A stretch of DNA of 64,000 nucleotides, taken from Simmondsia chinensis. Taxonomy: Eukaryota; Streptophyta; Magnoliopsida; Caryophyllales; Simmondsiaceae. The translations under genes were made by a program, and so were the position numbers. Location: NCBI GenBank assembly GCA_018398585.1, contig JAGTTD010000007.1, forward strand, positions 6,517,320 through 6,581,319. Reading direction: 5' to 3'. The notes below the pieces were generated by a model. It had not been told where the DNA came from. It saw only the letters and a list, made by a program, of their open reading frames with translations, and did not search any database. Numbering within the stretch: the first letter of the stretch is position 1; each line of letters opens with the position of its first letter. Positions 50,935-61,899 of this stretch are shown here, piece after piece.

Positions 50935-52350
50935 TTCATCCCGCAGTTGGATTATTGACACAGGTGCCTTAGATCACATGGTTTCTTCACTGTGGGTCAT
51001 GTTTGATATTTTTGTTAATAATTCGGTTGGACCCGTAAAGTTTCCTAACGAGTCAAAGTTGTCTGTTACTCATGTGGGAAAAGTTCGAAATTTAGAAAAC
51101 CTTATCCTTAGTAATGTCCTATACGTGCCTGGTTTTCATTATAATTTAATGTCTATGAGTAAGTTAACCCAAAATGGGAATTGTGTGTTAACATTTTATC
51201 CTTATATTTGCTGCATACAGGACCTACGCTCAAGGAAGCTGATTGGAGCGGGTAGGCAAAGGGATGGACTATTCCTTTTGACAGTGTAGTCTGTGGCTTC
51301 CGCAGTTTTTTCAGTTCATAATAACAAGAAGGCTATTTTGTGGCATCATCATTTAGGCCTTGTTCCCTTCACTAGATTGTCAGTTTTTCCGCATTTGGAT
51401 ATTGAGAAAACAGATTTTATTTGTGATACTTGTCATCGTTCCAAGCAGGCACGCTGACCCTTTCCTTTATCAGTTACAAGAACTCGTGTCTGTTTTGAAA
51501 TTATACACTGCGATATTTGGGGGCCCTATCGAATTGAATCATTAACTAGAGCTCGTTATTTCCTCACTATAGTTGATGATTTTAGTCGTTGTACATGGGT
51601 TTTTTGATGAGGGAGAAATCCCAAACTCACAAAATTCTTATGGATTTTTGTCGTATAGTTAGAACTCAATTTGGCTTTCAAGTGAAGCAAGTAAGGAGAG
51701 ATAATGGGCAAGAATCCAAGTATAGGCTGTTGTTGAAATTTCATGCTCAAATGAGATTCAATCTCAGGCTTCTTTGACCGGGACACCACAATAAAACGGA
51801 GTTGTTGAATGCAAGCACAAGCACCTACTCGAAGTTGGGCGCGCACTTCGTCTTCATGCCGGCTGACCTAAGAAATTTTGGGGTGAGTGTGTCTTGACAG
51901 CTGCCTACATTATTAACTTAACTCCTTCCGTTTTACTTAAAAACAAGAGTCCCTATGAAATTTTGATGGGCAAAAGTCCCATATGTGAACATTTGCGAGT
52001 TTTTGGGTGTCGATGTTACTATTATACTAAGACTAATGAATTTGAAAGTCGGGCTTCACCGGACATTTTTGTTGGATATCCCCATGGGCAAAAGGGATAC
52101 AAAGTTTATAGTCTTGAGCACAATAAGATTATTGTATCTAGAGATGTTCATTTTTACGAAGTTGTTTTTCCCTATTTAAAACCAGATAAAAGTCAACCTA
52201 GTCATGTTAATGAATTGAACGGAGAAATTCCGATTGATGTTGTGTACGAGGAGGAACCGATTTCTGCAGAATCGGTTCCTCCCGCTGCTGCAATAGAACC
52301 TGCTGGCCCAGTTCTGGGGGGACCACCAACCTGTTCAGATGGGGGAACTT
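50935..52350 (+). pseudogene. copia protease and integrase, degenerate
   Basis: Protease: SWIIDTGALDHM, with DTGA intact, then NVLYVPGFHYNLMSMSKL. Integrase pieces: LTRARYFLTIVDDFSR around 51540-51590, RRDNGQES at about 51690, SVLLKNKSPYEILMGKSP, HLRVFGCRCYY and DIFVGYPHGQKGYKVYSLE at 51894-52150. There are several frame changes. Confidence 0.88.
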
Positions 52351-52559
52351 AGTCCCGAGCCTGGTTCCTAGATTGTAACAAGAAAAAGTGGTTGTATACA
52401 TTCGGTACCCATCAAGTATCAAGATTATGTTTGTGATATACCTTCCTCTATAGCCCATTCCCTTACCACCGTTCCATCAGCCAACTCGGGTATACTCTAT
52501 TCTATCTCAAATTTTGTTTCCAAAGCACAATTCTCTAATGCCCACGTGGCTGTTTTAAA

Positions 52560-54099
52560 CGCCATCACTTCTTATGGTAAGCCAAAAACTTTTCAATAGG
52601 CCGTACAGTTCAAACATTGGAGAGATGCTCTATAGAAGGAAATTCAAGCATTAGACCAAAACCGTACATGGACATTGGAGAGCTTGCCCGATGGGAAGAA
52701 GGTCATTGACTCAAGTGGGTGTATAAGGTGAAATACAAGTCTGACGGGTCGATAGAGCGTTATAAAGCCCGATTGGTGGCAAAGGGTTTCACACAAGTAG
52801 AAGGTATAGACTATCATGATACTTTCGCCCCTGTTGCTAAGTTAGTCACGGTTCATTGTGTCCTAGCCGTTGCTGCGACTAAAAACTGGATTATTCACCA
52901 ATTGGACGTTAACAACGCATTTCTTCATGGAGACCTAGATGAAGTTTATATGAAACTTCCCCTAGGATTTGAGTAGAAAAATGAAGGAAAAGTGTGTCAC
53001 CTCCGTAAGTCACTTTATGGTTTAAAGCAAGCATCTTGTAATTGGAATAAAAAATTCACCTCTATGTTAACCAATATTGGTTTTTGTCAATCTAAATTGG
53101 ATTACTCCCTCTTTGCTTATTTTCACGATAAAGTGTGTACCGAAGTTCTTATATGTGGAAGACATTGTCATCACTGGGAATGACATGAAGCACATTTCTA
53201 AAGTTAAGGGTATTTTGAACAATTTGTTTGGGATTAAGGACTTGGGGCCCATAAAATATTTTTTGGGGATTGAAGTAGCTCGATCGTCTAAAGAGGTTAT
53301 GTTGAGTCAACGAAAGTATGTCTTGGACGTTCTTAATGAGGTCGGTATGTTAGGAGCTAAACTAGTTTTTACTCCCATTGTTCAAAATCATGGGTTGACA
53401 GATGGAGTAGGTGACATTTTTACGGACCTAGGTCGGTACAGGTGTTTGGTCGGTAGGTTGTTGTATCTCACCATCACTCGACCAGATATATGTTATGTTG
53501 TTCGCACCTTAAGTCAATTCATGCATGATCCTCGTCAACCTCATCTTGAGCCGGTTATGAGAGTTTTTCGATATTTAAAGGGCACGCCAGGTTAAGGGGT
53601 GTTTTTACCTTCAGATAATAACTTCAAACTTTGTGGGTTTTGTGATACTGATTGGGTTGGGTGTCCCATTATTAGACGTTCGACCACTGGCTATGTTGGG
53701 CTTTTAGGTGGGGAGCTGATTTCGTGGAGGTCTAAGAAACAAACTGTTATTTCTTGGTCTTCGGTTGAGGCCTCTATGGCCACCACCACGAGTGAGATTG
53801 TTTGGTTGAGACGTTTATTATCAGATCTTCTCGTTGCTACTTTCGATCCTTCCATGTTATTTTGTGACAATCAAGCAACTCTTCATATAGCTTCTAATCC
53901 CGTTTTCCATGAAAAGACCATGCACATTGAGATCGATTGTCATTTTGTTCGAGAAAATCTGCTTGCTAAGGAGATTGCAACTTCGTTTGTTCGATCCGCA
54001 AGCCAAATTGCCGATGTCTTTACTAAAGCCTTAGGATGCTCTGGCTATGTAGCTCTCCTTCACAAGTTGGGAATGGTAAATTCTTATGCTCCAACTTGA
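52560..54099 (+). pseudogene. copia reverse transcriptase and RNase H, degenerate
   Basis: [30 protein letters not shown] with a frame break, [28 protein letters not shown] and SLYGLKQASCNW. The YVDD region reads VEDIVIT near 53155, with the first two box residues altered by a frame change. RNase H at 53599-54099: CGFCDTDWVGC, RRSTTGYVGLLGGELISW, KQTVISWSSVEASMA and VFTKAL. Confidence 0.9.
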
Positions 54100-54106
54100 G
54101 GGACAG

Positions 54107-54211
54107 TGTTAAATACTAGTATTTTATATGTATGTATTTATTTGTATTTACATTTAGGCATCTTTGGTATTTTGTACAAGATATATTCCTTAAGATTCCT
54201 TCATTTAGTAG
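54107..54211 (+). repeat. 3' LTR of the second copia element, truncated
   Basis: TGTTAAATACTAGTATTTTA to CTTCATTTAGTAG matches the first part of the 5' LTR, then stops. It is preceded by the purine-rich tract TTGAGGGACAG at 54096-54106. The missing remainder does not reappear later in the window. Confidence 0.9.
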
Positions 54212-54821
54212 TGCTGGTTTGTTTAATAAAAATTTTACTTGGTTTATTAAAATAATAAAGAGATTTAAAATAATAATAATATTATTATTATTATAAAAGG
54301 AAAAAAATTAAAATTAAGGCATTTACAGCACCAAATTATAATTGCCCATATTAATATGCTTGGCAACGTCACTGTGCATTAAAGATAGTGAACGTTGCTT
54401 CATCGGGTTCCAGATTAAATTTTGACATAATATCTTTAATTTTATATTTTGTTTTGGTACTCTTGATTTAACCCTATAAATAGAGGGTTAATGTGTTGTA
54501 CTTGAATTATGCAAAAAGAGTTTATCTTAATCTTACTCACCATCTTTTACTGTAATTCCCCTCTCATAATTTTTGGGTTAATGGTGTTTGGATAGTGTGG
54601 TTTTGGCCTCTTAGATCGGTGCAGGGTTTAAGAGTGATAACAATTGCTGAGCGTTTTATCCTGGGGATGGCGCGCTATTATACCTACTGCATCGGGTTTA
54701 TCTGTAGGTGCCTAGAAACCGTCTTAAAGAGAGCGTGATCCGTGCCTTGCTCGGCTCTACTTCATCGGTAATTCTTCATTTCCACGCTATTGAGGTAATA
54801 TTTTTATTTATTCCTCCAACA
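54212..54821 (+). repeat. 5' LTR of the third copia element
   Basis: TGCTGGTTTGTTTAATAA to TTCCTCCAACA, 610 bp. The TATA box CCCTATAAATAGAGGG is at about 54473-54488. The following bases GTTTTAAGACGG do not match the usual Met primer site, though their complement CCGTCTTAAA also lies in the LTR at about 54719. Confidence 0.75.
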
Positions 54822-54837
54822 GTTTTAAGACGGTCCC

Positions 54838-55795
54838 ATGGATGTGACTATTGCCAACATTATCTCTACCACACCTACCTCCAATGATCTTAACAAGCCT
54901 TTTCGCTTTGCCAGTGAGCATTTCAAACGATGGGCAAAAAAGGTCCTATTTTATTTAAAACTCATGAAGGTAGTGTGGATTTTCAATAATGACGACCCTA
55001 ATGAGAAAGATGTCAATAACATGAATGACGAGAAAAAAAAAGGAACATGCTACTTTGGTAGAGAAATGGGAAAATGATGAAGAGGATTGTAAAAATTATA
55101 TTCTCAATTATCTTTCTGATGATCTTTATGATTATTATTCGACTAACTACGAAAGTGCAAAAGAAATTTGAACGGCATTACAGGAAAAATATGATACAGA
55201 ACAAGCTAGGGTGAAAAAGTATGCTTGTAGCAAATTTTCTCGCTTCCAAATGGTAGAGGATAAATCAATCCAAATACAAACACGAGAACTCCTCAATCTT
55301 GTTAGCGACATCAAAACGGAAGGTGTCAAAATTGATGAGCAAATGCAAGTAGTTGCTATAATAGACAAACTCCCGGAATCTTGGAAAGAATTCCAGGAAA
55401 GGCTTTGTCACAAACAAAAGGAGCTAACAAGCGAAAGCCTCATGGTACGACTACAATGTGAAGAAGAAGCAAGAAAACAAGACAACAATGGGGTAATTAA
55501 TGGAGATCGTACTAAGGTAAATTTTATTTCTATTAGTGAAAACACTCCTAAGGGTCAAAATAACAAATCCAATGCCTATCTTAAGCCTAAAGGAATGTAA
55601 TAAAACGTAATGGACCTTGTAAAAATTAAAACTGGTTCTAAATTCAGTCAAAGGTCAAAAAAAAAACAAGGCACCCCACTTAATGGTCAAGGGCAACATA
55701 AACGTATCAATGTCGCTTGTTTCAATTGTGTAAAAATGGGTCACTTTGTTAGAGATTGTCGATTTAGAAAAAAATGGACCCACACCTCAAGCTAA
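54838..55795 (+). pseudogene. copia gag with CCHC knuckle
   Basis: MDVTIANIISTTPTSNDLNK opens gag, with FRFASEHFKRWAKKVLFYL. After a frame change: ARVKKYACSKFSRFQMVEDK, IIDKLPESWKEFQERLCHKQ and SLMVRLQCEEEARK. The knuckle at about 55718-55762 reads CFNCVKMGHFVRDC. Two frames and one early stop interrupt the gene. Confidence 0.9.
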
Positions 55796-55839
55796 TGTGA
55801 TCGAAGGGCCACTTGTGGCTATGTTATTAGAAGTTAATC

Positions 55840-57060
55840 TGTTATAGAATTACGATAGATTATGGGCTGATACGGGTGCCTATGGACATGTTAATCATGA
55901 TCGAAATTTATTTAAGACCTTTTCCCTAGTGGAGGTTGAGCAAAAGGTGCTACTTGGTGACTCTCATACAACTAGAGTCTTAGGCATTGGTGAAATTGAA
56001 ATTAAATTTACTTCCGACCATGTTTTGACCCTTAAGGAAGTGTTGCATACCCCTGAAATCCGCAAAAGTTTAATGTTCGGATATTTGCTAAATAAAGCGG
56101 GTTTTTAACAAACTATTGAATCTGATAAATATATGATCATCAAAAATAATGTCTTTGTTGGAAAAGGTTGTGCATGTGATGGTATGTTTAAGTTAGACAT
56201 TGAAATGAATAAAGATAACTCAGTTTCTGTTTATATTGTTTCTTGTGCTAATATTTGGCATGCACGTCTTTGTCATGTTAATAGTAAGTATATGAACTCT
56301 ATGTGCTTTCTTGGTTTAGTTCCTAAACTTAGCAATAAGTTTGAAAAATGTGAAAATTGTAGCTTGATCAAGATTAATAAAAGCCCTCACAAGTCAGTTC
56401 ATAGGAATACCGAATTATTAGAACTTATTCATTCTGACATATGCGAATTTAAAGGAATTTTAACCCATGGTGTTAAAAGATACTTTATAACATTTATCGA
56501 TGATTTCTCTAGATACACTTATGTCTACTTAATTAAAAATAAAAGTGAGACATTCGAAAAATTGAAAACTTTTGTGAAAGAAGTAGAATCCGTTTTAATA
56601 AGAAGAATAAAAGATTTAGAACTCATACAGGTAGGGAATATGAAACTTTAGGGCTAATAGATTTTATTTTTTCGGAAGGGATAGTACATGAAGTCATTCC
56701 CTCTTACACCCTGCCCTCAAATGGGGTGGCTGAACATAAGAATATGACACTAATTGGCTACACCAATGCTATGATGGTTAGCTCTAGTGTACCTAAAAAT
56801 TTATGGGGGGAGGCTATACTTACTACCAACAATGTTTTTAATAGAATGCCTTGAAAAAAGATACTGCAAACGCCTTATGAATTATGGAGAGAAAGATGAT
56901 ATAACTTGAATTATCTAAAGGTTTGGGGTTGTTTAGTCTTTGCTAGGAAAATGAGCCCCCAAAATTCCCAAATTCGGAGAAAGAGTTATTAGGTGTGTCT
57001 TTATAGGATATTGCCTTTCATAGTAAAGCATATAGATTTTTGAACTTAGAGGATAATATC
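55840..57060 (+). pseudogene. copia protease and integrase, degenerate
   Basis: Protease: LWADTGAYGHVNHDRNLF with DTGA intact. Integrase: IWHARLCHVNSKYM, CENCSLIKINKSPHKSV, ELIHSDICEFKG, FITFIDDFSRYTYVYL and PSNGVAEHKN. The end has a shifted frame near 56940-57030. The DDE core is only partly readable. Confidence 0.88.
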
Positions 57061-57930
57061 GTTATAGAGACAATGGATCCTATATTTCATGAAGACAAGT
57101 TTCCTTTTAATACGAAAATTAATGGACATATTGAAAATTTCTCGGACGTTGAACTTGATGGTACATTTCCAGTTGATTCTTCAATCTTAGAGCCTGGAAG
57201 AAGTAAAAGACCTAGGATTCAAAAAGATTTTGGCCTCGACTATTTACTTTATAATATACAAGAACATCCTCTTATTATTGAAGATGTCATATATTTAGTT
57301 GAGGATGAACCTAGGTCTATACAGGAAGCTCTCACCTCACCTATTTCTAAATTTTGGAGAGAAGCAATTAATGACGAAATAGATTCATTACATTCTAATA
57401 AAACATGGAAGTTAGTAGATCTACCTGAAAGTTGTAGAACTATAGGGTGTAAGTGGGTTCTTAGAAGGAAACGTAGACCTGATGGTTTTATAGATAAGTT
57501 TAAAGCTAGGTTGGTAGCAAAAGGCTTTACATAAAAGGAGGATATTGAGTTCTTTGATACATATTCACCCGTAGCAAAAGTCTCTTCTATCCACGTTCTA
57601 GCCGCCATAGGCGCTGTACACAATTTGAAATACATCAGATGGATGTAAAAACAACTTTTTTACACGGAGCTCTAGTTGAGGAGGTTTACATGGACCAACT
57701 TGAAGGATTTATAGAACCGAGCAATGAAAATAAAGTGTGCAAATTAACAAAATCTCTATATGGGCTCAAACAAGCCCCTAAACAGTGGGATGAAAAATTC
57801 GATGCTTGTTTAGTAGATAACAGGTTTAGAATAAATGAAAATGACAAGTGTATTTACAGTAAGTCTGTTGGCATTTCTCATGTGATGATCAGTTTGTATG
57901 TGGATTTAATTGTCAACTATATTATAATTC
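57061..57930 (+). pseudogene. copia reverse transcriptase, cut at the YVDD box
   Basis: SRSIQEALTSPISKFWREAINDE-type start, [30 protein letters not shown], a stop, then MDVKTTFLHGALVEEVYMDQ and KSLYGLKQAPKQWDEKF. The active-site box reads SLYVDLIV, with Leu where the second Asp belongs. The reading ends a few codons later. Confidence 0.9.
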
Positions 57931-58185
57931 AACAGTAACATGAAAATAAAGAAGAGAAACAAATAGTTAAGACAATTCCTTGAAATGTTCAATAAGGCCC
58001 AACATGAAATGTCATTTGAAAGCTGTTAGAGCTAAACTTTTAATTAAAGGATCCACTCGCTTTTGTTTGCAAATGTATTGCATCCATATGGCCACCTTCA
58101 CTTATAGCACTTCATCTCATGTATTTGGTGGAAGATGATATTGTTACAATTTTTAATACGAAAAAAGTTGCTAGACTATTATTAC
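57931..58185. other. Short unassigned segment between copia and gypsy elements
   Basis: No match to the missing 3' part of the third copia element could be recognised. It may be scrambled copia remnants or older flanking DNA. Confidence 0.4.
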
Positions 58186-58428
58186 TGTTGAGACCAAAAA
58201 ATTGCACCTAGAAAAAAATCGACACATGGCCCCTAGGAACTGTGACGAAGGGATGACACGTGGCTTCCGGGCACCCCGAATGATGGAGTAACGCGTGGCT
58301 CCCGGGCGCCTCACGCGTCTCAGCCCAAGGAGCCCCCACTAGAACCCGCCCGAGCAATAAACGACTACGGCATCACAGCCCGGGTGGACGACACTCGACG
58401 CTCAGAACTCAAAGAGCCCTGCCAACTG

Positions 58429-59145
58429 GTACCTTTTTCGAGGGTTCCGGGCATAACCCTTGTTGAATAGTACCTTTTTCGAGGGTCCCGGGCATAACCC
58501 CTGCTGAATAGTACCTTTTTCGAGGGTCCAGGGCATAACCCTTGCTGAATAGTACCTTTTCCGAGGGTCCCGGACATATCCCTTGTCAAACAGTGCCTTC
58601 TCCGAGGGTTCCGGATATATCCCCTGCCGAACAGTGCCTTCTCCGAGGGTTCCGGATATATCCCCTGTCAAATAGTGCCTTTTCCGAGGGTTCCGGATAT
58701 CTCCCATGTCGAACAGTGCCTTCCCTGAGGGTTCCGGACATATCCCCTATCGAACAGTGCCTTTTCTAAGAGTTCCGGACATATGCCATGTCGAATGGTG
58801 CCTTTTCCGAGGGTTTCGGACATATGCCATGGCAAACAGTGCCTTTTCTGAAGGTTCCGGACATATCCCATGGCAAACAGTGCCTTTTCTGAAGGTTCCG
58901 GACATATCCCATAACAAACAGTGCCTTTTCCAGGGATTCGGACATAGCTCTTGCCGAACACTACCTTTTCCGAGGGCTCCGGACACAGCTCTTGCCGAAG
59001 AGTACCTTTCTGAAGGATTCGGACATAGCTTTTGCCAAAGAGTGCCTTTTCTGAAGGATTTGGACATAGCTCTTGCTGAGGACTACCTTTTCCAAGGGCT
59101 CTGGACGCAGCTCTTGCCGAAGAGTACCTTTTCCGAGGGACACCT
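58429..59145 (+). repeat. Tandem array, 41-bp unit, about 17 copies, in the LTR
   Basis: Unit theme: GTACCTTTTTCGAGGGT, CCCGGGCATAACCC, TTGCTGAATA. Starts at 58429, 58470, 58511, 58552 and 58593 give exactly 41 bp. Later units shift to GTGCCTTTTCCGAGGG and GACATATCCC, so the units drift along the array. Confidence 0.92.
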
Positions 59146-59935
59146 TCCCGGACACGCCTCCCACGGCTCCAGAAACAGCTTCGGACACGTCTTCGGATAT
59201 GGTTTTGTCCGGACACGGCCCCGGACACCACCCAAGGCACTGGAAGCAGCTTCGAACACGTCTTTGGTCACAGTTTCCTCCGGACACCTCAACGGATACG
59301 CCTAGAGGCTTCGAAAACAGCTCCGGACGCATCTTCGGACACAATTTCCTCCAGACTCCTCAACGGATACGCCTAGAGTCTCCGGATACAGCTCTGGATG
59401 CATCTTTGGACACGGTTTCCTCCGGACACCTCAACAGATACGCCTAGAGGCTTTGGATACATCACCGGACACGTCTTCGGACACAGTTTTCTCCGGACAC
59501 GCCTTAATGGATACGCCTAGAGGCTCCAGATACAGCTCCGGACACGTCTTCAGACGCAATTTTCTCCAGACATTGCCCCGGGCACCACCTCGAGGCTCCG
59601 AAAACAGCTCCGGACACATCTTCGGACATGGTTTCCTCCGAACACCTCAACGGATACCCTTAGAGGCTCCGAAAACAGCTCCGGACACATCTTTGGACAC
59701 GTTTTTCTCCAGACAAGGCCTCGGACATCGTCCAGAGGCTCCGAAAGCAGCTCCGGACACATCTTCAGACACGATTTCCTCTTGACACTTCAACAGATAC
59801 GCCTAGAGGCTCTGCAAACAGGTCCGGACACATCTTCGGACATGGTTTTCTCCGGAAACCTCAACGGACACGCCTAGAGGCTCCGGAAACAACTCCAGAC
59901 ACATTTTTGGACACGACCTCCGACGAACGTGCGCC
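59146..59935 (+). repeat. Tandem array, about 72-bp unit, about 11 copies, in the LTR
   Basis: Unit theme: ACAGCTCCGGACACATCTTC, GGACACGGTTTCCTCCGG, ACACCTCAACGGATACGCC, TAGAGGCTCCG. The word GATACGCCTAGAGG recurs at 59295, 59365, 59437 and 59510, i.e. every 70-73 bp, and later at double spacing where one unit varies. Confidence 0.9.
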
Positions 59936-60311
59936 GGAAACACGCCGGATCCATTTCAGAAGAACCATCTTCCGAAGACCCGTTTTCTTGAGCCTAGTTT
60001 TCCTATAAATAGAGGACTAATCTCCTCATTTCATCCAATCCGCATCCAAACCACAACTAAACACAAGCCAACTCCACCCTTCCATAGTTCGATACCCACT
60101 TCACTCTTGGACATCCTCCCGGTCCTCCCTCGGGACTCGACCGAAGGGGTCTTGGAGTAGAGGGACCCCCCTCATTTTTTCTTTATTTTCTTATATCTCA
60201 TCAAAAATCCTTGTAATAAAAACGTTCATAATTAATCAAAATTTAAATAAAGATAAGGGGTCTGTATTATCACCCTCCATAAAAGAACCCCCTTACTGTT
60301 GTCGGAAACAG

Positions 60312-60330
60312 TTGGCACCGTCTATGGGAA
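60312..60330 (+). other. Primer binding site of the Tat element
   Basis: TTGGCACCGTCTATGGGAA follows the LTR after one base. This is the TTGGCGCCGTCTGTGGGAA site seen in plant Tat-type elements with two changes. Confidence 0.8.
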
Positions 60331-60339
60331 ATGGAAAAA

Positions 60340-61530
60340 TTCCCTTAAAACAACACCGCAGGATCTCCCCCCTCCCCGAGGAGGTCCGGAGCTCCATACA
60401 CTTATCATGCAACTCACCGACCGGGACGACTCCTCCAAGGCCTCGCCACATCCTGAACCGCCGAACCCGGAGGTGGTCGTTGAGTCCCTTGCCTCCACGG
60501 AACACGGGAGCCACCGAAACCAACAAGGAGGAGAGGGGGAGAAGGCCTCTCGCAGCCATGATCGACCCGGGGACATAGCTATGCACGTCCCGCTCCCGAC
60601 CAAGGCAAGCTCTGACACTGACTCACATGATGTGGTGTATGGGCTCGTGGGGAAAATTCCTATCACCCATTCACCTCATCCTCACCGCCCCCATGGGAAA
60701 AGTGAAGATGCCGAACTCGGAGCTGTTCGATGGGACACAAGACCCCGACGATCACATCTCGAGAATTGCGGCACGCATGTACATGCAAGATGCCTCCGAA
60801 GACGTGTGGTGCAAATGCTTCCCGGCCACTCTCAAGGGCACGGCCCAGGCCTGGTTTGCATCACTCCCCAATGGATCCATTCACAGCTTCAAAGAACTAT
60901 CAGAAAAATTCAATTGCAACTTCCTCAGCAACAAAAGGAGAACGCCGATTGCCGCCTAGTTGATCCAGCTACAACAAGCCGAGGATGAGTCCTTGAGGGC
61001 GGTCGTGCGACGGTTTTCGAAGGCGATGATCAGCATCCCGAACTTGGCTGATCAAACCGCCATTGCCACCTTCATCAGCGGACTCTGGAACAGCGACTTC
61101 AAATTTTCCCTTGCAAAAGCCCTCCCTGCAACCATGGATGCACTCTGGTCAAGTGCTAACAAATACATCATTACCAGGGACGTGTTGGCCAAGAGAATGG
61201 CAAGAGGCATAAAAAGGACACGTAAAGCCGTCCCAAGAAGTGTACCTGGGTTACTCTTAGAGGAAAAGAAGCTTGAGGCAGAAAAAGATTGGGCTAACAA
61301 GGACCCGAACTCCTGAATAAATCGGAAGGAGTGGTGCGAGTACCATGAAGCGCCAGGGCATGACACCAAATATTGTCGAGCGCTCCAGTTCCGAATGGAC
61401 GAATGGGAGAAAAAAGGCGATCTCAGAAAATTCGTGGATGTGAAGAGACTAAAGCTTGGAACTTCTAGACCAGACCGTGAGGAGCCGAACAATGCACCTC
61501 ACGAGCCAAAACATGTGATCGCGGCCATAA
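60340..61530 (+). pseudogene. Tat-lineage gag, degenerate
   Basis: The main frame (60627-61838) has stops at about 60957 and 61314. Capsid words: MGKVKMPNSELFDGTQDPDD, CFPATLKGTAQAWFASLP, GSIHSFKELSEKF, DESLRAVVRRF and FKFSLAKALPATM. A knuckle-like CEYHEAPGHDTKYCRAL is at about 61338-61390. The N-terminal part, 60299 to about 60650, is in another frame. These are the standard landmarks of Tat/Retand gag. Confidence 0.9.
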
Positions 61531-61838
61531 AACAAAAGCAGGATGACACAAATCTCGATACTGAGAGGAAAGGAGGAGGCAAAGTCAGGAAATGCCAGCC
61601 CTTAACCTTTACGCAAGACAACCTTAATGAGGTCAAGACTTCGCATGAAGATCCCATGGTCATCGCTACGGAGATGGGTAATCACGCCATTCAAATACAA
61701 GAAATCCGCATACCAATTAATGGGAAACTTCCCGTTAATTGGGAAGGCCCTTATCGGGTCTCTCGGACAACTAGAGGTGGGCATACCGTTTGCGACAGCT
61801 GGACAAAACCCCGATCTCGAGAACATGGAACATTCTAA
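61530..61838 (+). pseudogene. Junction of gag-protease linker to the integrase C-terminus (pol deleted)
   Basis: In one open frame the pre-protease words PLTFTQDNLNEVKTSHEDPM are followed after about 30 codons by GKLPVNWEGPYRVS, which belongs to the end of gypsy integrase. Protease, RT, RNase H and most of integrase, normally several kb, are missing between them. Confidence 0.8.
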
Positions 61839-61899
61839 GTTCAGAAAAATACTATCAGTAATGTTACGACTAGAATGAAGATGTATCCTGCCCTTTCCA

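Larger units (their letters stand above)
49377..54211 (+). mobile_element. Ty1/copia retrotransposon (Retrofit/Ale-like), degenerate
   Basis: 5' LTR (49377-49744), primer site, gag with a CCHC knuckle followed by CFELIGYPPG, protease, integrase, RT, RNase H, purine tract and the first 105 bp of the 3' LTR. The GYPPG wording after the knuckle is typical of the Retrofit/Ale group. Many stops and frame changes. The 3' LTR is cut where the next copia element begins. Confidence 0.93.
54212..57930 (+). mobile_element. Third Ty1/copia element, inserted in the second, 3' truncated
   Basis: LTR (54212-54821), gag, CCHC knuckle, protease, integrase and RT up to the YVDD box, where the similarity stops. 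RNase H and the 3' LTR are absent. Its LTR begins exactly where the second element's 3' LTR is cut. Confidence 0.9.
58186..60310 (+). repeat. 5' LTR of the Tat element (2125 bp) with two internal arrays
   Basis: TGTTGAGACCAAAAAATTGC to GTCGGAAACA gives TG...CA ends. TATA box TCCTATAAATAGAGG at about 60002; several AATAAA-like words near 60200-60250. The 41-bp and 72-bp arrays fill about 58429-59935. No gene lies here, although both arrays are open in several frames. Confidence 0.8.

Noticed and set aside
58365..59785. Repeated proline/glycine-type proteins read from 58.4-59.8 kb on both strands
   Set aside because: They are translations of the 41-bp and 72-bp LTR arrays, open in several frames at once.
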